DNA of 64,000 nucleotides from Adiantum capillus-veneris (GCA_014529385.2 CM043966.1:102745087-102809086), one strand, 5' to 3'; shown: positions 43,552 through 57,560, numbered from the stretch's first letter. The notes: generated by a model not told the origin, from the sequence alone. Numbers and translations: made by a program.

Positions 43552-43730
43552 GTGTGTCCGGGCAGTGTGGCCTACAAGCAAGCCTAGACAGTGACGAGAG
43601 GAACGTTGACTGTCCCATCCGCCTCCCAAGCTTTGACACTGTCGAATACAAACGGGGAGGGGGAGAGAGAGAGAGAGAGAGAGAGAGACGTGAATGTCCC
43701 AGCTTCGAGGGCCGTTTAGGCTTTGTAGGT
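43552..43730 (+). repeat. Left arm of a long inverted repeat
   Basis: Nearly the reverse complement of about 48945-49192. The outer about 100 bp (GTCCGGGCAGTGTGGCCTAC onward) match closely. An inner block around GTCCCAGCTTCGAGGGCCGT also matches. Between them this arm has (GA)n and the other arm has (CA)n when read in the same direction. Confidence 0.8.
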
Positions 43731-44117
43731 TTGTAGGTTGGTGCTTTTGGACAGGTCTCTTGTGTAGGCTTTTTGATTTGAAAGAATAAAAAATTGAAAG
43801 CTTTAGAAAGGTGGAAGCTATGAGAGAATAAAAAATTCAAAGTCTAAAAGCGTTGCACTTCTTTTCATTCTCTTCACCATTGAAATTAATGTTAGACATG
43901 GAAAGGTTTGAAAACATCACGCTGCACTAGGCAATCCACAAGATCCCAAGGCAAATTATTGCTTTCTACAAAAAAAGGCTGAGCCACCTGCAACGCAAAT
44001 GGGTCCAGTTGCTCTACCCCCTTCCAAATAACAATGACGGCGTGCAAGGTATTTGTGGCCACGACACGAAGTTGTAACATCACCTCAAATAACAAATTAC
44101 CCCCCATCGTGTGGGGG
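43731..44117. other. Unassigned noncoding stretch
   Basis: No gene recognised. It lies just inside the left inverted repeat arm. Confidence 0.4.
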
Positions 44118-44603
44118 TAGCTAACTTGGAAATCAAGCTCTGTTTTGAGTCCTTGCACCTCGTAAGAAACTTGCTTGACTTCCATGTCTCATGTATCCTT
44201 GTAATGAAGGTGCGTCAGGGAGATGGAGACAACAGACTCGTGTGAATTTGATGCCTAAGCTAAGCATAATTTCATCACCAACTTGTAATGAAGACGCATC
44301 GTGGAGATGGAGACAAAAAACCCATGTCAATTTGATGCCTAAGGTGTCCCCCACATGCAATGGGGTAATCAATTATCGAACTGGATTACCCCATCCATCT
44401 CGCAACCACACGCTAAATGAAGGAATCCGTAATAAAAAATGTGGGGGGGGGGGGGTTAACTGACGCTAAAAGAGGTTCAATTGGCTCAGTGTATCCCGTT
44501 TCAGCTTTGGAATGCACACAAGGACACTTTTATTGCTTCGATTTTAGCATTGAGCTGCTTTTAGTCGTGAACTAGTGCTCTCTCTGTCTCAGGATTACCC
44601 CAC

Positions 44604-44657
<54 letters not shown>

Positions 44658-45448
44658 ATTCCAAACAAGATGCGCAACAAAACATCATACATATTTAAAA
44701 ATTAAATATGAATATTTTTTAGTAGGATGCAAAACAGTCAATGTGGTCATTGCTATGGTGGCTCACGCTCGATGGTTGCAATTCGTTACCCCCTTTCGCT
44801 CAGTTTTGGGCGAGGTAATAGATAAGTGTTACCCCCTTCCATGTTGCCCCCCCTAAGCTAAGCATAACTTCTTCACCAACTTGTAGGTCAAAAATTATGG
44901 ATAGCCTCATTGCCCATAAGAACTCTAGCTTGGTGATTCCGTATGGTACCATGAGCGATGACTTGTGATCATACGACAATCAAACCCTTTAGGATTCTTA
45001 GTAGGATGCTACTAAAGGAACTAGTATGTGACCCGCATGTTGCTACGGTCAAGAAAAAGGTACATATCAATTGTGGCAACCTCACTCTGCTTCATTCCAC
45101 AATTACATATAAATATATGTGATTCTCTTGTGAGATTTCGAAGCTCTTTGATACATGCGTCATGCATCAATTACTACTCTAGCTACTTACTCCATGGCAG
45201 GGGCTAACAAATCATACAATGTAGCTACTCTTCACATTGTAATCAAACCGAGCGGAGATCTGCCTTTTGAATTTTCAATCTATATGTCTTTTCCAAGGTA
45301 AGATTTGGCAACTTATTATATATAGCTACTCTCCCTTTACTGCACTTGCTCCTTGCTTGACCAAGGTATAATCATCCTTTGTGGTTTCCATGCTAGTCCC
45401 TGCTATTCCATGCCAAGCTACAACATACACTTTTCAAACAGGACATGG

Positions 45449-45490
<42 letters not shown>

Positions 45491-45548
45491 GTGATTGAGC
45501 TGCTCTCAGTCGTGAACTAGTGCTCTCTCCGTCTCAAGATTACCCCAC

Positions 45549-45603
<55 letters not shown>

Positions 45604-46389
45604 GCAAACAAGATGCGCAACAAAACATCATATATTTAAAAATTAAATATGAATATTTTTGAGTAGTATGCAAAACAATCAATGCAGTCATTGCTATGGT
45701 GGCTCACCCTCCATGGTTGCAATTCCTTACCCCCTTTCGCTCAGAGTTGGGCGAGGTAATAGATAAGTGTTACCCCCTTCCATGTTCCCCCCCTAAGCTA
45801 AGCATAATTGCTTCACTAACTTGTAGGTCAAAAATTATGGATAGCCTCATTCCCAATAAGCACTCTAGCTTGGGATTCCGTGGTACCATGAGGGATGACT
45901 TGTGATCATATGACAATCAAACCCTTTAGGATTCTTAGTAGGATGCTACTAAAGGAACTAGTATGTGACCCATGCGTTGCTATGGCCAAGAAAACGGTAC
46001 ATATCAATTGTGGCAACTTCACTTTGCTTCATTCCACAATTACATATAAATATATGTGATTCTCTTGTGAGATATCAAAGCCCTTTGATACATGCGTCAT
46101 TCATCAATTACTACTCTGGCTACTTACTCCACGGCAGGGGCTAACAAATCATACAATGTAGCTACTCTTCACATTGTAATCAAACCGAGTGGAGATCTTC
46201 CTTTTAGATTTTCACTCTATCTGTCTTTTCCAAGGTAAGATTTGGCAACTCATTATATATAGCTACTCTCCCTTTATTGCACTTGCTCCTTGATTGACCA
46301 AGATATAATCATCCTTTGTGGTTTCCATGCGAGGTCCCTGCTTTTCCATGCCAAGCTACAACATGCACTTTTCAAACAGGACATGGCCA

Positions 46390-46448
<59 letters not shown>

Positions 46449-46690
46449 GTGATTGACATGCTTTTAAGAGCCATAGCTATTCATTTAGCCATGCTCCTCT
46501 CCTATCATGTCCTCACATCTTATCTTCTTGGATGGTCCTTCCCTAGTTGTTTGCTATGGCGCTCCTCTTCTATTGTCTCGTCTTCCCCTCTACTATGACC
46601 TGTTGCATCCCATATTGTTCATAAAAATCCAGGTTGCAAGTGTGGCTTTCCTCACGTTGCACATGCTTGCTCTCTACCTTTGTCTCCAAT

Positions 46691-46728
<38 letters not shown>

Positions 46729-46922
46729 ACATAGATGAACTAAATGGAAGGCATTTTTTTAGACACAATCACATTTGTTTTCACCTTGTAGGCCTATGGC
46801 CTTATGCACATGTGTGTATGCCATGAGCAAGCAAGAAAGCAAGTGTGTATGTCTAGAAGTTCAGCTCTTGAAACATGTTGATTGTAGGATATGCCGAACA
46901 TGGTTGTTGCAAGGAAGTCAAA

Positions 46923-46953
<31 letters not shown>

Positions 46954-47760
46954 GGGGGGGGGGGGGTGGTATAGATGTTATGTATTTTGTTAAAAACAAC
47001 ACCAATAGTAGGTACAATAAAAAGGCGGATTTCTTTAAGGCCTTCAACATGAAAAGTAGAGTCACCTTTCAAAATAAATAAATAATGTGCATGGAGATGC
47101 TATATTAACTATATTAACTCAGCAACTTTAGAATGTACAATAAGCCTCAAGCACTACATGTGCCTAAAGGAGACAACAATTGCAAAACGGGGTTGTAAAA
47201 TTTGCAAGCAAGAGACCTTGATTGTTATTTGTCTAGCAATTCCAACCAAGGATCAGTGGTTTGCTTACCTCTAGCAGGTACCACTTGAGAGGCTGATGCA
47301 ACTTAGTACATGTTTCCATTCTTTCGATTGTGTGGTTGACCCTACTCTTAACCCTATGAAACATATAAGCTAAGTAATTTCATGCACGATATCATTGAAT
47401 TGAGCTACAACAACGGTTGTCTCAAAGATGCAAAGGTTTTGAGTTTTCAAAATCTGCTTCAGATAGCTAGTCACCCTTCAAATGTAAGGGTTGTTGTCCA
47501 TCACATGGTAGGATGAAAAGGGAAATTTCCTTTAAAAGGCCTTTAAAATGAAAAGTAGAGTCACTCTTCAAATTTGATGGTAGTTGGCACATCCCGTGAT
47601 AGGATGAAATGGGGATTTTTTTTTTAAGGCCTTCAAAATGAAAAGTAGACATCTAGATCGGGCTATTGGTCGGTATGTACCACTCCACCACATGCAGTGA
47701 CAATTTTCTAATAAACAGAAATGGGGTGAAGAGCAAAACTTCTTTTGTTGTTATCTCTTT

Positions 47761-47798
<38 letters not shown>

Positions 47799-48101
47799 CA
47801 ATTTTCTCGTGCCAACATGAGTAGGAGTCTTCCAATTCTTAGGTCAAATTTTGAATCATTTGTCGATATTTGCACTAAAATTTGAAAAACTTTACCAGTT
47901 TTCTTAAAGGAAAGCTCAAAATCTAGCTGAGATTTTACAATTTTAGCTTGTTAAAAATTCAATCAAAGCCTAGTTTTTGGTGAGCACTACCTATGAGCCC
48001 TCTTGATCATCTTGAATCCTATCCTTCGTGGAAATCAAAATTTTGTGATCTTGGCACTCTTGTTGTTGAACTTGATACTGTGGAACCTTATGATTGCCCT
48101 C
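44118..48101. repeat. Segmental duplication, copy A
   Basis: Matches 49376-54915 in the same orientation. It consists of a leader (44118-44605), two about 793-bp units (44656-45447 and 45600-46393), a 246-bp module (46447-46692) and a 1-kb module (46726-47762), each separated by (CT)n. A poly-G run lies at 46923-46966. No gene recognised; short ORFs are not conserved as proteins. Confidence 0.88.
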
Positions 48102-48163
48102 CTGATGATGCCACGTGTCAGGGGGAGGGAGCCGGAATCCCTTCCCCCATTATACAGCCATGC

Positions 48164-48400
48164 TCTTTCTCTCTCTTAAGTCTCTTCGATAACTGTGCAG
48201 TCTCTATCCGCTATCGGGCAACATTGCATACTTGTCGTATCGAGCTGCTTCTGCCACGTGTCCAGGGGAGGCGGCGATGGGAGTCCCACTGTAATTATTG
48301 GCAAAAGCATGGCTTCGATGCTGCTTCATTAACCCAAACGGCACCGACAAAGCTTCACTGCTACTTCGCTCCTCTCTGGTCAACCGCCTTCGGTGTGTGT
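48164..48400. repeat. Dispersed copy of the about 245-bp repeat
   Basis: Closely matches 43317-43545, so copy A is preceded and followed by related sequence. Confidence 0.8.
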
Positions 48401-48562
48401 GTGTGTGCACGCGTGCGCGTCACATTCGCTGCTCTGTCAAGCGGGGTCTAAAAAGGAAATTAGGTCTAAAATAATGAAGCAATTCATCTCCAAAGCCTAC
48501 ATAATCAACTCAAATTCTACTTTTAGCATCTTGTATTGCTAACAATCAGCTATATTTCAGCA

Positions 48563-48853
48563 ATTCATGAAATTTGATGGATATTTTGGTTATTCTGCAG
48601 CGCTGGCAGCGGGGGGAGTGAGAGAGAAGAGAGAGGGAATTTTGGAAAATTTACAGGGCATTTTGGCAATGTTTGACAAAAGGCAATTTATGAAATTAGA
48701 GGGGTATTTTGGGTATTCTGCAGCGTTGGCAGCCCGGGGTGGGGGTGTGTGTGTGTTTGTGTAAGAGAGAGAGAGTCCTGTAGCGCTGAACTTGGCCCGT
48801 TTTGGCGATTTATGAAATTTGAGGGGTATTTTGGGTATTCTGTGGCGTTGGCA

Positions 48854-48855
<2 letters not shown>
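48563..48855. repeat. Three copies of an about 122-bp repeat
   Basis: A phrase of the form TTTATGAAATTxGAGGGGTATTT...GTATTCTGCAGCGTTGGCAG starts at about 48563, 48686 and 48808. The second and third copies are more alike. A (GA)n tract follows the third at 48855-48909. Confidence 0.8.
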
Positions 48856-48912
<57 letters not shown>

Positions 48913-48929
48913 CTGTAGCGTTGGCGGGC

Positions 48930-48979
48930 CTGGCACGTGTTTCATGGTGCCTAAACGGCCCTGGAGGCTGGGACAATCA

Positions 48980-49040
<61 letters not shown>

Positions 49041-49049
49041 TGTGTGTGT

Positions 49050-49094
<45 letters not shown>

Positions 49095-49195
49095 ATGCAT
49101 TCGACAGCATCGGGGCTTGGGAGGCAGATGGGACAGTCACGTTCCTCTCGTCACTGTCTAGGCTTGCTTGTAGGCCACACTCCCCGGACTAAGGA
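48930..49195 (-). repeat. Right arm of the long inverted repeat, with (GT)n
   Basis: Reverse complement of 43552-43730 apart from the central microsatellite, which here is an interrupted (GT)n at 48981-49093. Followed by a poly-G run at 49209-49223. Confidence 0.8.
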
Positions 49196-49773
49196 AAAAA
49201 CGCAAAAGGGGGGGGGGGGGGGGTGTGGAATTCCCTCCCCCATTATCTCTTAGTATAGATGCACACCATTTGTCATGCAATGATAGTGACTTGTGTTGCT
49301 TGTTACAATGCAATTAATATCCTACACTATACAACCATTCATGCCTAAAACCTGTATCTTTACGATTCATATTCATAACTTGGAAATCAAGCTCTATTTT
49401 GAGTCCTTGCACCACGCAAGAAACTTGCTTGACTTCCATGTCTCATGTATCCTTGTAATGAAGGTGCATCAGGGAGATGGAGACAGCAGACTCGTGTGAA
49501 TTTGATGCCTAAGCTAAGCATAATTTCATCACCAACCTGTAATGAAGACGCATCGTGGAGATGGAGACAACAAACCTATGTGAATTTGATGCCTGAGGTG
49601 TCCCCCACATGCAATGGGGTAATCAGTTATCGAACTGGATTACCCCATCCATCTAGCAACCACACACTAAATGAAGGAATCCGTAATAAAAAATGTGGGG
49701 GGGGTAATGCTAACTGAGGCTAAAAGAGGTTCAATTGCCTCAGTGTATCCCGTTTCAACTTTGGAATGCACAG

Positions 49774-49944
49774 AAGGACACTTTTATTGTGTAGTGTGTT
49801 TGAAATAGAACAATCGCTCTAGACCAAAGAGTGTTCGAGATAAGGAGACTCTCTCAGTCTCTTTTTCTCCACAGCATGACACACAAGATTTGCATGATGA
49901 TGTGAAGCATGATGATGATTTGAATGACAAGGACACTTTTATTG
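49774..49944. mobile_element. 155-bp insertion flanked by 16-bp direct repeats
   Basis: AAGGACACTTTTATTG occurs at 49774-49789 and 49929-49944, with unrelated sequence between. The matching place in copy A (near 44520-44540) has a single AAGGACACTTTTATTG and no insert. The insert has no poly(A) or terminal inverted repeat that I can see. Confidence 0.6.
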
Positions 49945-50012
49945 CTTCGATTTTAGCATTGAGCTGCTTTTAGTCGTGAAGTAGTGCTCTCTCCGTCTCA
50001 AGATTACCCCAC

Positions 50013-50070
<58 letters not shown>

Positions 50071-50075
<5 letters not shown>

Positions 50076-51321
50076 GAGTGTCTTGGAACGCTTATGAGTG
50101 TCTTGGAACGCTTTTGCCTAGATAGCGGGCTGATCGTGAATGGATCCAAAACCAAGGTTATGCTTGTAAAGACCCTCAATGACGAAAATCCATGCATTGT
50201 ATACAACAATGAGAAACTTGAAGTGGTAGATCACTTCAAGTACCTTGGCCTTGAGGTTCCATCCAATCATAAATGGAAGGATTGTGCAATGCGTCGCTTG
50301 GAAGCCGGAAAGAGGGCTTATTATGCATTTGAGAACATGTGCAATGCAGGAGAGATCAAGTGTTGGGCTCTCAAAAAGTACCTCTTTGACACATTGGTGA
50401 CACCGGTGCTTCTTTATGGAGTGGAGGTGTGGGGGGGAAGCATCGGGAAGTCTACTTGGAAAGAGTTTGAGAATGTCCAAAAGCGTTTTCTCACCAACTT
50501 TCTCCAAGTCAAGACACAAACACCCTACATGCTCTTACTTCTTGAGTCCGGATCGCTTCCCATTGAGGTCTTGGGCATGGAAAGGGTTGTGGAGTACATG
50601 CGTAAGACACAACGTAGCCCTTTGCATCGACTTCCTAGAATCGCATATGAAGCAAGTCAAAAGGTTCAAAAGACATGCAAGAGCAAAATACTAAGTTCGG
50701 GTGGATGCTTGATATCAAGAAATGGTTTGAAGATGGGATGCATGTCACTTGGTCAAGGATGCGTCGATCGACTCCCAAGTTAATGAGGCCTTCTTACAAC
50801 GCCAATGTATCATGGCTTGGAGAAATCTGGAGGTTCTCGCTTCAGCCATTACACCACACACGTTGCCCCAAACTACAAATCTCTCTTCTTCTCGGAACGA
50901 GGTAACCGAACCCATTCCTACATCCTTGAGCCCATCCCGTTGAGTGCGATCCGCACCATTGCCTCCATTCGTCTTAGCTCCCATTCTCTACGCTGCGAGA
51001 CAGGACGTTGGGGCACTGGCGAGGAGTGTCATCGACTTTGCACCTTATGCCCTCGTCAAGTGCGAGAGAGTGAGTACCACACACTACTTGAGTGCTCAGC
51101 TTTTTGACCACATTAGGTCCTCTTTCCCATATATTTTCAGCCATGAGCTATCCCTACATACCTTCCTCTCCCAACCACGATGTGGACTCTCTATTGCGAC
51201 GCTCATTTCAGCCATTTTTGAGCATCGAGAGTCACTTATGAACTCCACTCACACCACGTGACATGTTCATTTGGTCCCATAGGTCATATTTGACCTCCCA
51301 GGACGATAATAGAACTATCTA

Positions 51322-51325
<4 letters not shown>
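50071..51325 (+). pseudogene. LINE fragment: RT C-terminus and zinc-finger region, between two (CT)n tracts
   Basis: The plus strand encodes FCLDSGLIVNGSKTKVML, typical of non-LTR RT palm/thumb regions, then FKYLGLEV and LLYGVEVWG. After frameshifts a C-terminal Cys-His motif follows (CTLCPRQVRESEYHTLLEC, about 51035-51095). The 5' end is truncated and carries a 20-bp tandem duplication (50071-50090 and 50091-50110). The 3' end (about 51273-51310) matches that of the LINE remnant at 61195-61238. (CT)n lies on both sides: 50016-50072 and 51326-51388. Confidence 0.78.
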
Positions 51326-51390
<65 letters not shown>

Positions 51391-52179
51391 ATTCCAAACA
51401 AGATGCGCAACAAAACATCATATATATTTAAAAATTAAATATGAATATTTTTTAGTAGGATGCAAAACAGTCAATGTAGTCATTGCTATGGTGGCTCACG
51501 CTCCATGGTTGCAGTTCGTTACCCCCTTTTGCTTAGTTTTGGGCGAGGTAATAGATAAGTGTTAGCCCCTTCCATGTTGGCCCCCCTAAGCTAAGCATAA
51601 TTTCTTCACCAACTTGTAGGTCAAAAATTATGGATAGCCTCATTTCCAATAAGCATCTAGCTTGGTGATTCCGTATGGTACCATGCGGGATGACTTGTGA
51701 TCATACGACAATCAAACCCTTTAGGATTCTTAGTAGGATGCTACTAAAGAAGCTAGTATGTGACCCGCGTGTTGCTACGGTCAAGAAAAAGGTACATATC
51801 AATTGTGGCAACCTCACTCTGCTTTATTCCACAATTACATATAAATATATGTGATTCTATTGTGAGATTTCGAAGCTCTTTGATACATGCGTCATGCATC
51901 AATTACTACTCTAGCTACTTACTCCATGGCAGGGGCTAACAAATCATACAGTGTAGCTACTCTTCACATTGTAATCAAACCGAGTGGAGATCTGCCTTTT
52001 GAATTTTCAATCTATATGTCTTTTCCAAGGTAAGATTTGGCAACTTATTATATATAGCTACTCTCCCTTTACTGCACTTGCTCCTTGATTGACCAAGATA
52101 TAATCATCCTTTGTGGTTTCCATGCTAGTCCCTACTTTTCCATGCCAAGCTACAACATGCACTTTTCAAATAGGACATG

Positions 52180-52251
<72 letters not shown>

Positions 52252-53040
52252 ATTGCAAACAAGATGCGCAACAAAACATCATATATATTTAAAAATTAAA
52301 TATGAATATTTTTTAGTAGGATGCAAAACAGTCAATGCAGTCATTGCTATAGTGGCTCACGCTCCATGGTTGCAATTCGTTACCCCCTTTCGCTCAGAGT
52401 TGACGAGGTAATAGATAAGTGTTACCCCCTTCCATGTTGCCCCCACTAAGCTAAGCATAATTGCTTCACCAACTTGTAGGTCAAAAATGATGGATAGCCT
52501 CATTGCCAAAAAGCACTCTAGCTTGGTCATTCCGTGGTACCATGAGGGATGACTTGTGATCATACGACAATCAAACCCTTTAAGATTCTTAGTAGGATGC
52601 TACTAAAGGAACTAGTATGTGACCCATGCGTTGCTGCGGCCAAGAAAAAGGTACATATCAATTGTGGCAACCTCACTTTGCTTCATTCCACAATTACATA
52701 TAAATATATGTGATTCTCTTGTGAGATTTCGAAGCTCTTTGATACATGCGTCATGCATCAATTACTACTCTAGCTACTTACTCCATGGCAGGGGCTAACA
52801 AATCATACAATGTAGCTACTCTTCACATTATAATCAAACCGAGTGAATATCTGCTTTTAAATCTTTACTCTATGTGTCTTTTCCAAGGTAAGATTTGGTA
52901 ACTCATTATATATAGCTACTCTCCCTTTATTGCACTTGCTCCTTGATTGACCAAGATATAATCATCCTTTGTGGTTTCCATGCGAGGTCCTTGCTTTTCC
53001 ATGCCAAGCTACAACATGCACTTTTCAAACAGGACATGGC

Positions 53041-53131
<91 letters not shown>

Positions 53132-53371
53132 GATTGACATGCTTTTAAGAGCCATAGCTATTCATTTAGCCATGCTCTTGTCCTATCATGTCCTCACATC
53201 TTATCTTCTTGGATGGTCCTTCCCTAGTTGTTTGCTATGGCGCTCCTCTTCTATTGTCTCGTCTTCCCCTCTACTATGACCTGTTGCATCCCATATTGTG
53301 CATAAAAATCCAGGTTGCAAGTGTGGCTTTCCTCACGCTGCACATGCTTGCTCTCTACCTTTGTCTCCAAT

Positions 53372-53510
<139 letters not shown>

Positions 53511-54517
53511 GAACTAAATGGAAGGCATTTTTTTAGACACAATCACATATGTTTTCACCTTGTAGGCCTATGGCCTTATGCACATGTGTGTATGCCATGA
53601 GCAAGCAAGAAAGCAAGTGTGTATGTCTAGAAGTTCTGCTCTTGAAACATGTTGATTGTAGGATATGCCGAACATGGTTGTTGCAAGGAAGTCAGCAGGA
53701 GGAGGGAGGGGGGATCTTAGATGTTATGTACTTTGTTAAAAACAACACCAATAGTAGGTACAATAAAAAGGCGGATTTCTTTAAGGCCTTCAACATGAAA
53801 AGTAGAGTCACCTTTCAAAATAAGTATATAATTTTTTGCCATACTCACAACTCTGCATGGAGATGCCATATTAACTATATTAACTCAGCAACTTTAGAAT
53901 GTACAATAAGCCTCAAGCACTACATGTGCCTAAAGGAGACAACAATTTCAAAACGGGGTTGTAAAATTTGCAAGCAAGAGACCTTGATTGTTATTTGTCT
54001 AGCAATTCCAACCAAGGATCAGTGGTTTGTTTACCTCTAGCAGGTACCACTTGAGAGGCTGATGGAACTTAGTACATGTTTCCATTCTTTCGATTGTGTG
54101 GTTGACCCTACTCTTAACCCTATGAAACATATAAGCTAAGTAATGTCATGCATGATATCATTGAATTGAGCTACAACAACGGTTGTCTCAAAGATGCAAA
54201 GGTTTTAAGTTTTCAAAATCTGCTTCAGATAGCTAGTCACCCTTCAAATGTAAGGGTTGGTGTCCATCACATGGTAGGATGAAAAGGGAAATTTCCTTTA
54301 AAAGGCCTTTAAAATGAAAAGTAGAGTCACTCTTCAAATTTGATGGTAGTTGGCACATCCCGTGATAGGATGAAATGGGGATTTTTTTTTAAGGCCTTCA
54401 AAATGAAAAGTAGACATCTAGATCGGGCTATTGGTACCACTCCACCACATGCAGTGACAATTTTCTAATAAAGAGAAATGGGGTGAAGAGAAAAACTTAT
54501 TTTGTTGTTATCTCTTT

Positions 54518-54615
<98 letters not shown>

Positions 54616-54820
54616 ATTTTCTCGTGCCAACATGAGTAGGAGTCTTCCATTTCTTAGGTCAAATTTTGAATCATTTGTCGATATTTGCACTAAAATTTGT
54701 AAAACTTTACCAGTTTTCTTAAAGGAAAGCTCAAAATCTAGCTGAGATTTTACAATTTTAGCTTGTTAAAAATTCAATCAAAGCCTAGTTTTTGGTGAGC
54801 ACTACCTATGAGCCCTCTTG

Positions 54821-55162
54821 ATCATCTTGAATCCTATCCTTCGTGGAAATCAAAATTTTGTGATCTTGGCACTCTTGTTGTTGAGCTTGATACTGTGGAA
54901 CCTTATGATTGCCCTCTTTTTGTAGTATATGTGTGATGTATGCTCTCTTTTGCATGTACATAAGATGTGCATTCACCTTGGATTTCCTTGAATCATCTTG
55001 AATCCTATCCTTCGTGGAAATCAAAATTTTGTGATCTTGGCACTCTTGTTGTTGAGCTTGATACTGTGGAACCTTATGATTGCCCTCTTTTTGTAGTATA
55101 TGTGTGATGTATGCTCTCTTTTTCATGTACATAAGATGTGCATTCACCTTGGATTTCCTTGA
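54821..55162. repeat. 171-bp tandem duplication
   Basis: Units 54821-54991 and 54992-55162 are nearly identical. The length is divisible by three, so a 122-codon minus-strand ORF (54806-55174) reads through both units. The first part of the unit also occurs at 48005-48101. No domain recognised. Confidence 0.85.
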
Positions 55163-56640
55163 ATCTCCCATCATCAGTTTGACTTAACACTCATCGTGCA
55201 GCCTGTGATGTTTCTCTTTGTACCACCAAGGTGGCTATTGTGTAAGTAGCTGGTGTGGACAAGGTCACAGCTTCTTGATTTGCCACATCAAAGAGCACCT
55301 AACTCAATAACATCCTCAAGATGGCCAGCCTTGCATCTACACTCTAAGTGGGTGGCTATAGACCACATACGACTGCTAAAGCCATTTCACTTATAGTTGA
55401 TTCGACACTTCTTTCTATCCTTCAATGCTAGCAAAGCCCCTTGCAAAGTGTTTAGATACTTTAATCTAGGCTATATATACTCTTTTCTTATATTTAAATT
55501 CCTATATATGTCTTCTGCGTTTGCTAACCCTCAGTTGACTTGACTTTGGACTATCAAAGCATGCAGGCATGGGACTCCATTAGTAGTCTTTACAATTGCA
55601 TTCAACCATGTGTATAGGGTCCTATCATTGTGAAGAACTTCAAGTTGGATGTTGACTGACCACAAAGAAGGTAGGGTTCCATGCAAGAGGGAGAGCAATG
55701 GTTGCATCACACACGCACACACGCACACACAGACACATGATAATATAGCACTTATCCTATAGTGCCCTATCTCATATAGTAACAAAGCTATAACATTTTT
55801 GTAAATATGACATTTTTAACACACACACACACACACACACACACAGAATCCCTTTAAAATCTCTTGAATCATTTAAAAAAATGTATTGGTGCATGTTATC
55901 CTATATCATAGGAAAACCAACTTCTTGAACATGATGCATCGCTGCAATTTTAGCTTCATAATAAAGTCAATGCCTTCAATTATCTTGGCCTTGATGTGCT
56001 TGAAAATTTCTTATATCATTGTCATAGTTCACAAATTAGCCCAAGAGAAAAATTCATGGCCATGACCTTCTCTTAGGAATTATGGGAATTTGAAGTCCTT
56101 ATGCTTTGCGACCTTCCAAATGGCAAAAACATAGTGTAGTAGCTTGGAATTGTCTGCACCTAGGCTACGCTACTAGACAATGGAGGATCATGTATCTACA
56201 CTGTAGTCCTAAAGAGTGATACAATGTGCCCATTAATGTGATATAGAGCAAGCACATGATTTTGTAGCTCTGCTCATTCGACAAAGTCTTGAGCATCTGC
56301 CCAAAAATATTTTCATAACATTCAACAATTAATTGAGTGACTTACCTCAACCTTCCCAAGCTGCATATTTTGTGTTGATTTTTTTATATGCATGAAGCAA
56401 TTTTAAGTGCTACGAGAGGGTCCAATTGAGCTCTTGAACTTTTGAAGAGAGAGAGAGAGAGAGAGAGAGAGGAAGAGGAGTGCTCAATCAAAGACATCAT
56501 GGGAGTGAGGCTTCAGTTGTAGGCGTGTGCTCCTCTTGCTCCTTCTTGTCTATTGCTTGCTCCTTCTCTACGGCCTTGTCTAGCCCTTATCTTTCATCCG
56601 TGTGCATGGACTCACCAGCTCTTCCTCGTCATTTAGTGCA
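55163..56640. other. Unassigned noncoding stretch
   Basis: About 1.5 kb without a recognisable gene. Contains (CA)n-like tracts at about 55711-55735 and 55819-55845 and (GA)n at 56452-56471. Confidence 0.45.
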
Positions 56641-56647
56641 TCTAGAA

Positions 56648-57560
56648 TCAACATAACCAACGTCTATCACTCATTGGGTTGAACATACTTCTAGGAACAT
56701 GTTTCATAGAAAACAAATGACCATGTGAACCATCACCATGAGCACCACTATAACTGCCTCTTTCAACAAAATGAGAGTATTGTGCTCTTCCACAGCTTCT
56801 ACTGTGACACATTTTATTTTGTCTATGATAACAATGTCTCTCAAAATATCCAGATCTACCACAATAGTTCCAATGTCCATCTCTTTGCATAAAAGCACCA
56901 CCTCTACTTTCTGGCAGGACTCTCTCCCTTGATTTATGCATAAAACCACTTCTTCTTTTCATAGAGGATGTTTGAATATAACCATTGCCTCTTCTTTGCA
57001 TATGATTTCCTCTTCCACACATTGCACCTCTTCCTCTTCTATGATTATAATAGAAAACCGCATCTCTATTCGAGCCACTTGCACATTACTGGAAATCAAG
57101 TTTCACGTCTTTCACCATACATAAAGCAATCAACTTCTTAAAGTTTGGCATAGTACCTCTCATTGAAATAGAGGTATCCACCCAATGATTTATATTGTTT
57201 TCCAAAATTATTCAACATAACCAAAACAAGATTATCATCTTCAACTATGCAATTTATGGATGCCAAATCTTTTGCAATTTGTCTAATTCTAGTCACATAT
57301 TTTGTTATTGGATGTCTTTCTTGTCATAATCCATGCAATCTTTGCTTTAATTGAATCTTATACACCTCAATACTTGTATCACACCTCTCACGTATAACAT
57401 CCCAAGCATCCTTTGGTGTACTAGTCTTCTTGATATGAGGTATTAAGATTTTCAAATTACAAATGGAGATCCAATGTACACTTTTTGTGATTTCTTGATA
57501 CACAATTTGCACACCTTTTTCTCGAGAGGAAATTCTGGACATCCCATACACCTTTGCCCA
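56648..57560 (-). pseudogene. Ty1/copia gag remnant
   Basis: At 57324-57551 the minus strand encodes a copia-gag (UBN2-type) segment with the PHIKKTSTPKDAWDVI motif and a QLKQRLHGL helix. At 56648-57022 an Arg/Gly-rich tail includes a damaged zinc knuckle (YCGRSGYFERHCY; first Cys and His are lost). The two parts lie in broken frames. A possible primer site (TGGTATTACAGT on the minus strand, partly matching the initiator tRNA-Met site) at 58171-58182 and a TG at 58185 may mark its 5' LTR edge. Confidence 0.6.

Noticed and set aside
46774-47081. Gly-rich or Pro-rich ORFs around the poly-G run
   Set aside because: Produced by the homopolymer; not conserved in copy B, where the run is absent.
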